A stretch of 41,148 bases of DNA from Nitrospiraceae bacterium (GTDB taxonomy: Bacteria; Nitrospirota; Nitrospiria; Nitrospirales; Nitrospiraceae), in contig JABFSG010000077.1 of assembly GCA_013140715.1 (NCBI GenBank), forward strand, positions 1 to 41,148, given 5' to 3'. How positions within the stretch are numbered: the stretch's first letter is position 1; each line of letters starts with the position of its first letter. The translations under genes and the position numbers were made by a program. Below, in pieces: positions 17,165-24,798 of this stretch. The notes below the pieces were generated by a model, which worked only from the letters and a program-made list of their open reading frames with translations, did no database searches and was not told the origin of the DNA.

Positions 17165-18706
17165 TCATCGATTGATCAAAACAGAATAGATCACATCCAT
17201 GTTCACATGCTGATCCAAATGGTCAGCCCAACGATCGAGTTCAGCCTGCAGCACACTCCTGACGAGTTCAGACTCATGGAGTGAAATGGGCCAGAGGCCT
17301 TTCCGAGCACGAGCGCGATTCAACCAGCTTCGACGAAAGCCAGCCTGATCGAACAGACCGTGAATACTCGTGCCCCAGACAAGACCATCCTCACTTACAG
17401 CGCCCTCATCTCCCATCCGGTTGTCTGCCAAGATCTCAGATGCGTCAATCTGAAAACACGGGTTGGCATTTCCACGAATAGTACGCCCCATATGGATTTC
17501 ATAACCCTGGATCGGCGCATGTTGTTCCACGCCATGAAGCAATGATGCAGCACGAACTTGCCTGCAGATCTTCGGCGTATCGAGCTCCGTCACGACATCG
17601 AGAAAGCATAAGCCTTTTAAGGTCCCTCCCCGCTCCAACCCCTTGGGATCCGTGATTTCTTTTCCGAGCATCTGATATCCCGCGCAAATTCCAACGAGTT
17701 CGCCTCCTCTCTGAACATGGGATTCCAGGACCTCCGAGAATCCTGCGGTGATAAGATAGTCGAGGTCTTCGAGAGTATTCTTGCTCCCGGGAATAATCAC
17801 AACGTCAGCCTCTCGGAGATCCCCCGGCAAAACGGCAAACCGAAGCACTACATCCTTTTCAGCATCCAATACATTAAAGTCCGTGAAGTTGCTCATCCGA
17901 GGCAGAAGCACCACAGCCACATTTATGAAGTCCGACTTGAATCGAATTGACCGGGAACGAGTGAGGTCGAAGCTATCTTCCTGATCCAACCGAAGATCAC
18001 GAAGAAAGGGAACGACTCCCAGGACCGGAAGACCTGTGCGCTCCTCGAGTATACGAACACCATCTTCGAACAATCGACGATCCCCGCGAAACTTATTGAC
18101 GATCACGCCGAAGACCCGCTCACGTTCATGCGGTGCTAATAAATCCAACGTCCCGATGATCTGAGCGAAAACTCCACCCCGATCGATGTCCGCCACCAAG
18201 ACGACTGACGCACTGGTCAACTCGACAACAGACCAATTCACCATGTCCCGATCGCGAAGATTGATCTCCGCAGCGCTCCCTGCCCCTTCGACCACGACAC
18301 ACTCATACTCGGATGCCAACCGTGTATAACAGTCACGAATGACCTTGAAGAGCGTCTCTTTCCGGTCAAAATACGCCGAGGCATCCAATGCCTCGTAGAC
18401 TTTCCCTTTCACAACCACCTGGGAGCGTGAATCAGATTCTGGCTTCAACAGAATCGGATTCATGTCTACCGTCGGCTCAATACCGCAGGCCTGAGCTTGC
18501 AGCGCCTGTGCTCGGCCAATCTCTCCGCCATCGAGCGTGACGAATGAATTCAGCGCCATGTTCTGCGCTTTGAATGGCGCGACCCGCAAGCCCTTTCGGG
18601 ACAAGAGTCTGCAGATTCCGGAGACAATGAGACTCTTCCCAACATCCGAGCCGGTTCCAAGAATTGCTACAGTTTTTACGTGCCCTCTGGCGTTGCCTGA
18701 ATACAT
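17165..18706 (-). CDS. cobQ: Adenosylcobyric acid synthase (CobQ)
   Basis: 513 aa, normal length for the family. Amidates the corrin ring side chains b, d, e and g using glutamine and ATP. The N-terminal dethiobiotin-synthase-like domain has ILGTGSDVGKS (15-25), APFKAQNMALNS and VVVEGAGSAAEINL. The glutamine amidotransferase domain has the nucleophile C341 in GICAGYQMLG and the catalytic His in SIHGLF near residue 450. It starts 12 nt after the stop of the TonB receptor gene, without a clear Shine-Dalgarno, which suggests coupling. Placement behind a B12 riboswitch with a receptor indicates salvage of corrinoids; no other corrin-ring genes are in the window. Confidence 0.96.
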   Translation of the reverse strand: MYSGNARGHVKTVAILGTGSDVGKSLIVSGICRLLSRKGLRVAPFKAQNMALNSFVTLDGGEIGRAQALQAQACGIEPTVDMNPILLKPESDSRSQVVVKGKVYEALDASAYFDRKETLFKVIRDCYTRLASEYECVVVEGAGSAAEINLRDRDMVNWSVVELTSASVVLVADIDRGGVFAQIIGTLDLLAPHERERVFGVIVNKFRGDRRLFEDGVRILEERTGLPVLGVVPFLRDLRLDQEDSFDLTRSRSIRFKSDFINVAVVLLPRMSNFTDFNVLDAEKDVVLRFAVLPGDLREADVVIIPGSKNTLEDLDYLITAGFSEVLESHVQRGGELVGICAGYQMLGKEITDPKGLERGGTLKGLCFLDVVTELDTPKICRQVRAASLLHGVEQHAPIQGYEIHMGRTIRGNANPCFQIDASEILADNRMGDEGAVSEDGLVWGTSIHGLFDQAGFRRSWLNRARARKGLWPISLHESELVRSVLQAELDRWADHLDQHVNMDVIYSVLINR

Positions 18707-18718
18707 GTGTGACCGAAA

Positions 18719-20848
18719 TTACAAGCCTTCAAATCGATAGCTCAGGCCACCGTAGATTGCGATGCCCGGAGCCGGCATCACGAAACGCTCAACGGCACCC
18801 CCGCCCGTCACTGTATTTTGCGCTATGATGCCGGAAGTATAATAGCGCTGATCCATCATATTGTTGGCCATTACGAATCCGCTCAGATGCCCGCCGGGAA
18901 CAGGCTGCTCATACGCAATTCGGCTATTGAGAGTAAAATAGCCGGGAATGCGCGGTTGCGCGTTTTCTTCATCGCCCGTATGAAACTGTGTGCCCACATA
19001 GATCCCCATCAGTGAGATGGTCCACCCAGACGCAGGATGAAAATTCCCCGTGACACTCAATCGATTCTTCGGAACAAGAGGGATACTGTCACCCTTCTTA
19101 ACGTGCTCCAGAAATGGCACTGAGAATGGAACGCCTGGCACAAAGTATGGATTCAGGACCAGATCAGTCTGAAACGTCGCTTGGGTGTAGGTATAATTCA
19201 CCATTCCATCAAAATACTGGTTGAATTTTGTTTTAAGAGTGGCTTCAATTCCCTGACGCCTGGACTCTGGGATATTCTGGTTCGCCGGAGAACCAGAGTT
19301 ACAAGTGCTGGGATCCCCACAAACGAGATAAATTTCATCCCGCACGTCGGCACGGAACAGGGCCATGCTCACCTCGCCCCAGGTTTGAATTTGCACCTTC
19401 GCGCCCACCTCGTAATTGTGCGATCTCATAGGCCTGAGGTTTGGATTACCCTGTCCAAATGGACCGAGACCGGATCCAAACAGCTCGTTATAGGTCGGCA
19501 CACGAAATCCCTGCCCATAACTGAAGTACAGGCTCGCACCCGGGGCAACTAGATAAGTTAATCCTGCACGAGGGGTTGTTCGATGAAAGGCTTTTGAGCC
19601 GTTATTGGTCACATCAAGATTGTCGATGAAATCTAGGTCGTTGCGATCGTACCGAACCCCACCGGTTACAATCAGCTGCGACGTCAGATTCAATGTGTCT
19701 TGGGCATACAGCCCGAGAATTGTCTCGTCCGTCGACCGTAGAGAAGAAGATGTCCCAAAGGGAAAGAGGGCTAGACTTCGATTCCCAAAATCGTTCCTGG
19801 TGTATTCACTTCCCAAGACAAGGGCATTGGAATAACCGAGGACTTGCCCATTATGGTTCAGCTGGAATACCCCCCCCTTTGATTCGGTCATTATATTGTT
19901 GGTGCCTCTCCCGCTCTGAAACACTGTGAACTGTTCTTGCGCCAGACGGCGGTAGAATCCGTTGGCGTTCACAGAAAACCCGAGAGGAAATTCATGCCGG
20001 GCATTCAATCGCACAACGTTTGTCTCGGAATCGTAAAAATCGCCGGGCGTGAAATTGCGCTTAGGGTCGACCGCGGCTTGGCTGAGAGGAAGGGTGCCGG
20101 CCTGCTGCAGCCGATCTTTGACATAGGTATAGGATACGGTAATGTCCGTATGCTCAGTTGGGCGATAACCGAGCTTGCCGAAAAACCGTGAAATGCGCGC
20201 GGCAGATTCGTCTCGAAAACCCGATTCTGTTTCTCGGCTGAAATTGCTGTAGTAATCGAATTTACCTATCGGCCCGCTCGCATTGAGGGTGTAGCGTTCC
20301 CGGTGGAAGCTGCCGAATAGGGTCCCACCCGTTGCCTGATGTTTATCTGTGCCACGTTTCGTGATGATATTGATTACCCCTCCCATGGCATTCTTGCCAT
20401 ATATCGCAGCGGCTCCCGGGATAATCTCGATCCGGTCGATCGTTTCATACGGGATAAGGTCGAAGTTGACGGTATTGAAATCCGGTTCGTTCATCCGCTG
20501 ACCATCCACGAAAACCGTCGTATTCGGAACCGGCTGCCCATTGAAGCCTCGAAGATCGATCGTCTGCTGAAAGGCATTGCCGATACCGTCGTACATCACG
20601 ATGCCCGTTGCCCGTTCTATGGCTTCTTGTACCGTCTTGGCACCAGATTTTCGGATGTCTTCTTTCGTGATGACGGTCACTTTTGCCGGAAGGGTTCTGG
20701 CATCGACAGGAGCATCAGGAAGGCGGGTGCTGGAAACGACGACTTCCCGCGTCTCAATCACATCCTCTGACTGAGCATGGGTGGTGGAGGCAGCAAGGCA
20801 GGATAACAGGACAACACAAGCAGAGAAACCCGTAAGATGGATATGCAC
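18719..20848 (-). CDS. btuB: TonB-dependent outer-membrane receptor, probably for cobalamin/corrinoids
   Basis: 709 aa. Signal peptide to about A25 (STTHAQ), TonB-box-like EVVVSS, plug domain at about 50-165 (GFNGQPVPNTTVFVDGQRM, then IEIIPGAAAIYGKNAMGGVINI) and a 22-strand-type barrel to the C-terminus (GLSYRFEGL). The substrate assignment comes from context: an adenosylcobalamin riboswitch ends 40 nt upstream, and cobQ and the adenosyltransferase follow in the same operon. AAGGGAGG precedes the ATG at 20848 and lies in a hairpin that could hide it. The last residue is Leu rather than the usual Phe/Trp. Confidence 0.9.
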   Translation of the reverse strand: MHIHLTGFSACVVLLSCLAASTTHAQSEDVIETREVVVSSTRLPDAPVDARTLPAKVTVITKEDIRKSGAKTVQEAIERATGIVMYDGIGNAFQQTIDLRGFNGQPVPNTTVFVDGQRMNEPDFNTVNFDLIPYETIDRIEIIPGAAAIYGKNAMGGVINIITKRGTDKHQATGGTLFGSFHRERYTLNASGPIGKFDYYSNFSRETESGFRDESAARISRFFGKLGYRPTEHTDITVSYTYVKDRLQQAGTLPLSQAAVDPKRNFTPGDFYDSETNVVRLNARHEFPLGFSVNANGFYRRLAQEQFTVFQSGRGTNNIMTESKGGVFQLNHNGQVLGYSNALVLGSEYTRNDFGNRSLALFPFGTSSSLRSTDETILGLYAQDTLNLTSQLIVTGGVRYDRNDLDFIDNLDVTNNGSKAFHRTTPRAGLTYLVAPGASLYFSYGQGFRVPTYNELFGSGLGPFGQGNPNLRPMRSHNYEVGAKVQIQTWGEVSMALFRADVRDEIYLVCGDPSTCNSGSPANQNIPESRRQGIEATLKTKFNQYFDGMVNYTYTQATFQTDLVLNPYFVPGVPFSVPFLEHVKKGDSIPLVPKNRLSVTGNFHPASGWTISLMGIYVGTQFHTGDEENAQPRIPGYFTLNSRIAYEQPVPGGHLSGFVMANNMMDQRYYTSGIIAQNTVTGGGAVERFVMPAPGIAIYGGLSYRFEGL

Positions 20849-20853
20849 AGAGA

Positions 20854-20873
20854 CCTCCCTTAGACTCGAAGGG
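20854..20873 (-). promoter_or_regulatory. Hairpin sequestering the btuB ribosome binding site
   Basis: In RNA sense CCCTT (20873-20869), a 7-nt loop, then AAGGG (20861-20857). The 3' strand is part of the Shine-Dalgarno AAGGGAGG of the TonB receptor gene. Lying just downstream of the riboswitch, it fits a translational expression platform. No T-run follows, so transcription termination is unlikely. Confidence 0.6.
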
Positions 20874-20887
20874 TCCAGTCGAAAGCT

Positions 20888-21115
20888 CCGTCGGATGGGT
20901 CTCCTGACTTGCGGCTCGTCGTTCCCCTGCGCCTTCCCATCTGGAGACGTAAATCGTGAATCACTATTCGTTAATCGAAAAGATCTGCTCTTGCGATTAA
21001 CGGTTCACGAACAACGTTTAACGTCTGCAATGACAGTGGCTCTTGTGCAGGATCACTCCCCGCTTACAGTGGCGGCACCGTGATGGATTTGCACCATCTT
21101 CCCCGTCCCCGACGG
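20888..21115 (-). ncRNA. Adenosylcobalamin riboswitch upstream of the TonB receptor operon
   Basis: Read on the minus strand the conserved B12-box elements appear in order: GGGGAAGATGGTGCAAATCC, GCCGCCACTGTAAGCGGGGA, GCCACTG, GGGAAGGCGC, and AAGTCAGGAGACC. The closing helix pairs CCGTCGG (21115-21109) with CCGACGG (20894-20888). The peripheral arm between GCCACTG and GGGAAGG is enlarged by an 80-nt palindromic element. It should repress uptake and synthesis genes when adenosylcobalamin is high. Confidence 0.95.
20946..21025. repeat. 80-nt palindromic element inside riboswitch 1
   Basis: Two 32-nt arms (GACGTAAATCG... and ...GTTTAACGTC) flank a 16-nt centre containing AGATCT. The outer GACGT and inner 9 bp CGTTAATCG pair perfectly, and the middle is imperfect (22/32 complementary). 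The same element, 71/80 identical, sits at 24384-24463 inside the second riboswitch. Confidence 0.85.
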
Positions 21116-21207
21116 TGTATTGACTCGAACAACCTATCTCCCCGGTTAAACAGCACCCCCTGGAACCAATAGGCGGCTCTGGTGCAAAAGCTCGCCCATG
21201 CTAAAAC

Positions 21208-22107
21208 TCATAGCATCCCGGACACAGCAACGGTCTGATGACAATCCTGGCCAGGCAAGGAGACACGCGGCAGCCCCGTCTCCGGATGTACGTCAACCAG
21301 AACCCGGCAGCCATAGACCTCATTCAACACTTGAGGATGAATCACCTCCTGAGGAGAACCGATGCAGACTAGAGCCCCCTGTTTCATGAGCAATATACGA
21401 TCACAGTATTGGCTGGCCAGATTGATGTCGTGAGAAACGAACAACACCGTCATCTCCAATTGAGCGTGAATACGTTTGAGAATCCGGCATACATCGAGCT
21501 GATGGTTGAGATCGAGATGCGCGGTCGGTTCATCGAGCATCAGCACGCGAGGCGCCTGGGCCAAGGCGCGCGCGAGCAACACTCGCTGTCTCTCTCCCGC
21601 TGACAGCGTATCGATCATCCGATGGGCCAGATGCGTAACATCCGTCTGGGCCATAGCCTCTTGTGCTACGGCAAGATCTTCTTGCTGCTCCCACCCGACA
21701 AGATTCCACAGCCCGCTTCGGCGATGAGGAAACCGCCCCATCAACACCATGTCCAACACGGAAAATGGAAAGTCATACGAGAGATCCTGCGGCATATAGG
21801 CCGCCTGCCTGGCGATCGACTCACGCGACAATGTCTCAAGCTCAACCCCAAAGAGACGTATCACTCCATTTTCAGGCCGCACGAGCCTCATCAGCAGCTT
21901 CAGCAAGGAGCTTTTCCCGGACCCGTTGGGCCCAATCACGCCGACAATTTCGCCCTGCTGGACGGTGAACTCCATTCCATTGATGGCCCAAGATGAACGG
22001 TTGCCGGACTGACTGCCCCGGACAGAATCGTACCGAAACGCTATCTGCCGCACCTCGATGGCCGGCAGAGGAGAAGGCCCAATGTTCTCTGATATTTGTT
22101 CGCTCAT
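21208..22107 (-). CDS. btuD: Cobalamin ABC transporter ATP-binding protein
   Basis: 299 aa from the ATG at 22107, which overlaps the permease stop codon as ATGA. A longer frame exists upstream but lies inside the permease gene. Walker A is GPNGSGKSS, the signature is LSAGERQRVLLARAL, Walker B is VLMLDEPTAHLD and the switch His is in FVSHDI; all are intact. It is an FecE/BtuD-type ATPase of the metal-chelate/B12 importer class, powering BtuC in the inner membrane. The assignment to B12 rests on the upstream riboswitch and the btuF and btuC partners. The C-terminal ~40 residues (VDVHPETGLPRVSLPG) extend past the core. Confidence 0.95.
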   Translation of the reverse strand: MSEQISENIGPSPLPAIEVRQIAFRYDSVRGSQSGNRSSWAINGMEFTVQQGEIVGVIGPNGSGKSSLLKLLMRLVRPENGVIRLFGVELETLSRESIARQAAYMPQDLSYDFPFSVLDMVLMGRFPHRRSGLWNLVGWEQQEDLAVAQEAMAQTDVTHLAHRMIDTLSAGERQRVLLARALAQAPRVLMLDEPTAHLDLNHQLDVCRILKRIHAQLEMTVLFVSHDINLASQYCDRILLMKQGALVCIGSPQEVIHPQVLNEVYGCRVLVDVHPETGLPRVSLPGQDCHQTVAVSGML

Positions 22108-23225
22108 GCGAAAAACCGATACTTTCGAGTCATCAAGAGATAGATGAAAAACGGTCCGCCGATCAATGCCGTAATGACGCCGACTGGAATCTCTGCCGGA
22201 GCGACGACTGTACGAGCAACCGTGTCCGCAACCATGAGCAGTATCCCCCCACCCAACGCGGAAACCGGTAACAGAAGCCGGTGATCCGCCCCGCACAAGA
22301 TCCGCACAAGATGCGGAACGACCATGCCGACGAAGCCGATCATGCCGCTGACCGACACAATGGCCCCCGTCAGCACAGCTGACACGAGGAACACAGTCCG
22401 TTGTACTCGATCCGAGTCGACCCCTGAAGAACGAGCCGCGTCCTCCCCCACCGCAAGAAGGTTCAAAGCCTGGCTTTCACGAAGGAGAAGGACAACAGCG
22501 ATCAGCAAGCAACCGCCAATCCCGATCAGTGCCGTGAGGCTCGGTGCAGTGAGGGTCCCCATCAGCCACAGGACAACCCGATAAAGAGAAGTCGGGTTCA
22601 AGATGGATGTCGCAAACATCATGAGCGCCGAACAGATAGCGTTCACAATCACTCCTGCGAGCAACAACTTGTGCATCGGAAGCTGCCCTTGCGAGGCGGC
22701 AATCCTATAGACCAGCGCGATCGAGAGACCGCCTCCGATAAAGGCGCACAACGGCAACCCGAGCCCGCCAACCATAGAGCCAATCCCGATGGCAAACCCG
22801 ATCGTCGCTCCAAATGCGGCTCCACTTGAAATACCCAGCACGTAGGGATCTGCCAGCGGGTTACGCACGAGAGCTTGTAGCGCAGCTCCTGTGATCGCCA
22901 ACGATGCTCCCACAAATAGGCCCATCAGGACCCGCGGAAACCGGATATCCCAGACGATGATGCCTGCCACGTCCTCTCCCCCAGCCGTGGAGAATGTCAG
23001 GGCAGACCACAACTCTGCCATGGTCAGCGTATGAGCTCCGAACTGAAGACAGAGCGCGATAACCCCGCAGGTCAGAAGAACCATAGATCCCATCACCCCA
23101 TACCACCGGCGAGCGCGCAGGGCCTGCCACGATGCGATGCCTTTATAGATCGGCAACGGAGCAGGCGAGGCTATCGCCGGTTGATCCGACAGGTTGGTCT
23201 GGGATGGAGAGGGATGGACGATCAT
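22104..23225 (-). CDS. btuC: Cobalamin ABC transporter permease
   Basis: 373 aa from the ATG at 23225, overlapping the btuF stop codon as ATGA. It is an FecCD/BtuC-type permease with about ten transmembrane helices. Family motifs are ITGAALQALVRNPLADPYVL, GISSGAAFGATIGFAIG, LLAGVIVNAICSA and GFVGMVVPHLVRILCGADHR. The N-terminal ~45 residues before the first helix (rich in Ser and Pro) are an unusual cytoplasmic extension. It forms a homodimer with two BtuD subunits. Confidence 0.95.
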   Translation of the reverse strand: MIVHPSPSQTNLSDQPAIASPAPLPIYKGIASWQALRARRWYGVMGSMVLLTCGVIALCLQFGAHTLTMAELWSALTFSTAGGEDVAGIIVWDIRFPRVLMGLFVGASLAITGAALQALVRNPLADPYVLGISSGAAFGATIGFAIGIGSMVGGLGLPLCAFIGGGLSIALVYRIAASQGQLPMHKLLLAGVIVNAICSALMMFATSILNPTSLYRVVLWLMGTLTAPSLTALIGIGGCLLIAVVLLLRESQALNLLAVGEDAARSSGVDSDRVQRTVFLVSAVLTGAIVSVSGMIGFVGMVVPHLVRILCGADHRLLLPVSALGGGILLMVADTVARTVVAPAEIPVGVITALIGGPFFIYLLMTRKYRFFA

Positions 23226-24232
23226 GGATTCTTTATGGGAAACGGTCCCGTCAACACCTCGGGATGAATGGCCTTCGCGAGAAGTTCGAGTCCATCCACG
23301 ATCCTCGGCCCCGGCCGGTCGACTAACACACTGGGCACGAGGACCAGACGATTGTGTTTGACCGCCGACAGGTTCGACCACCGCCGCCACTGCTGCTGAT
23401 CTTCATCGGGAATACCTTCTGCTGTACCGACTGGAAAGATAATAAGTTCCGGATCGCGGGCCAGTACCTCCTCCAGCGCGAACCTTGGATAGGGTATCGT
23501 CGTGTCCGCTGCGATATTGACGCCGCCCGCTGCTTCGATCAGTTGATGAATAAAACTCCCAGGCCCTACCGTTTGTAGCGGGTCTGTATTCAATACATAG
23601 AGGACGCGTGGACGGCTCAATGATTGTGTACGCTCCTTAACGACCGCAATACGTTGCCGAATGGTTGCGGCCAACTCGTCCCCTGCCTTGCTCCGATCAA
23701 ACAACCGGGCAATCGTTTGAATCTGCCCAAGCACATCGTCAAGCTGTGCGGTTTGCAACACGAAGGTGGGAATCTTGACCCGATCGAGCTGTTGGAGAAG
23801 ATCCGGCTGGATAAAGTCCTGTGGCACCAAGACCAGGTCCGGCTTGAGGGCCAGAATTTGCTCGATGCTCGGATTCATCCCTCCCAAGTGTGTCTTGCGC
23901 TGCGCTTCGAAAGGATAGTCGCAGAATGGCGTTACTGCCACGACCTTCTCTTCAAGACCGAGCGCGAAGAGTATCTCCGTGACGTTCGGCGCCATCGACA
24001 CCACTCGGCTTGGGGCCTTTGCAAGAAAGAGCTTTCTCCCCAATGCATCCACAAATGTCCGTGGTGCAACGTGCGCCATAAAGGGCATGCCGGTCAAAAT
24101 TCCCTGTTGTCGTCGCTTCATATTATCCATCTCATCGTCAGGAGTAGCCGGCGCCGACCACAACACGAGCAGCACGACGGCGCTGAGCACACAACCAACC
24201 ACTCGGCTTGTATGAAATACGTCGGAGCCCAA
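23222..24232 (-). CDS. btuF: Periplasmic cobalamin-binding protein
   Basis: Up to 336 aa. An N-terminal hydrophobic signal (VVGCVLSAVVLLVLWSAPA) is followed by a BtuF/FecB-type fold: RVVSMAPNVTEILFALGL, VAVTPFCDYPFEA, LGGMNPSIEQILALKPDLVL, and GGVNIAADTTIPYPRFALEE. It captures corrinoid in the periplasm and delivers it to BtuC. The start is uncertain: TTG at 24232 abuts the T-run of the riboswitch terminator and lacks a Shine-Dalgarno. GTG at 24202 would remove ten residues and still leave the signal peptide. Confidence 0.92.
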   Translation of the reverse strand: MGSDVFHTSRVVGCVLSAVVLLVLWSAPATPDDEMDNMKRRQQGILTGMPFMAHVAPRTFVDALGRKLFLAKAPSRVVSMAPNVTEILFALGLEEKVVAVTPFCDYPFEAQRKTHLGGMNPSIEQILALKPDLVLVPQDFIQPDLLQQLDRVKIPTFVLQTAQLDDVLGQIQTIARLFDRSKAGDELAATIRQRIAVVKERTQSLSRPRVLYVLNTDPLQTVGPGSFIHQLIEAAGGVNIAADTTIPYPRFALEEVLARDPELIIFPVGTAEGIPDEDQQQWRRWSNLSAVKHNRLVLVPSVLVDRPGPRIVDGLELLAKAIHPEVLTGPFPIKNP

Positions 24233-24233
24233 T

Positions 24234-24268
24234 AAAAAATCCCCAAGGCCTGGACAGACCCTGAGGAT
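24234..24268 (-). terminator. Intrinsic terminator of riboswitch 2 expression platform
   Basis: In RNA sense AUCCUCAGG (24268-24260) pairs with CCUUGGGGAU (24248-24239) with one bulge across an 11-nt loop, followed directly by a run of T at 24239-24234. It lies between the riboswitch and btuF, so ligand-dependent termination is the likely control mode. Confidence 0.75.
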
Positions 24269-24325
24269 TGCACCCGCAACTCATCCTCGCCGACTCCCCA
24301 GCCCACGAGGGAATCTTGGGCAATT

Positions 24326-24549
24326 CTCCTGGCAGGTCTTCTGGCTCATGGTTCACCCTACTCCCCGCACCTTCCCATCTGGAGACGTGAATCGTAAATC
24401 GTTATTCGTTAATCGAGGAGATCTACTCTTGCGATTAACGGTTCACGAATGACGTTTAACGTCCCAAAGACAGTGGCATTCACGGGTTTCGTCCCCATTT
24501 ACAGCGGCGGGACCGCGAGGGACTCGCACCCTCTTCCCTTACCCAGGAG
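24326..24549 (-). ncRNA. Adenosylcobalamin riboswitch upstream of btuFCD
   Basis: On the minus strand: AAGGGAAGAGGGTGCGAGTC, CCGCCGCTGTAAATGGGGAC, GCCACTG, GGGAAGG and GAGCCAGAAGACCTGCC in B12-riboswitch order. CTCCTGG (24549-24543) pairs with CCAGGAG (24332-24326) as the closing helix. It carries the same 80-nt element as riboswitch 1 in the same arm. Confidence 0.95.
24384..24463. repeat. 80-nt palindromic element inside riboswitch 2
   Basis: Second copy of the element at 20946-21025; 71 of 80 positions are identical and the length is unchanged. Arms of 32 nt are 25/32 complementary, more than in copy 1, around a 16-nt centre with AGATCT. Both copies are flanked by CTTCCCATCTGGA on one side and GACAGTGGC on the other. 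Confidence 0.85.
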
Positions 24550-24565
24550 TCACAATGTGGGGGGC

Positions 24566-24595
24566 ACTCTAGGAGACCGGGAAGCGGGTTGTCAA
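24566..24595 (-). promoter_or_regulatory. Sigma-70 promoter for riboswitch 2 and btuFCD
   Basis: TTGACA at 24595-24590, an 18-nt spacer, then TAGAGT at 24571-24566. The -35 is a perfect match and the -10 matches 4 of 6. The predicted transcript start is about 10 nt before the riboswitch closing helix. Confidence 0.65.
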
Positions 24596-24798
24596 GTTCA
24601 TTAATGTCCGACTTTCCATCCCCTGCGCAAGTGTGGACAGGAACCTGTCAAAACCCATCGGAAACAGAGTGAAAGACTGATGTTTTTCACAACAGCCCAC
24701 GGCATGGGCTTTGCTCAGCTCTGGGGGATGACGTCCGGGCCTCGGACAGAGTCTCAGATGAATGACCGACCCCAGTTACGACGGTTCCAGTCATATCT

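Noticed and set aside
22107-22296. Longer start for btuD
   Set aside because: It would lie entirely within btuC and lacks family similarity; the ATGA overlap at 22104-22107 gives the natural start.
24118-24356. Short minus-strand open frames upstream of btuF
   Set aside because: They cover the riboswitch 3' part and terminator; the RNA structure explains this sequence.
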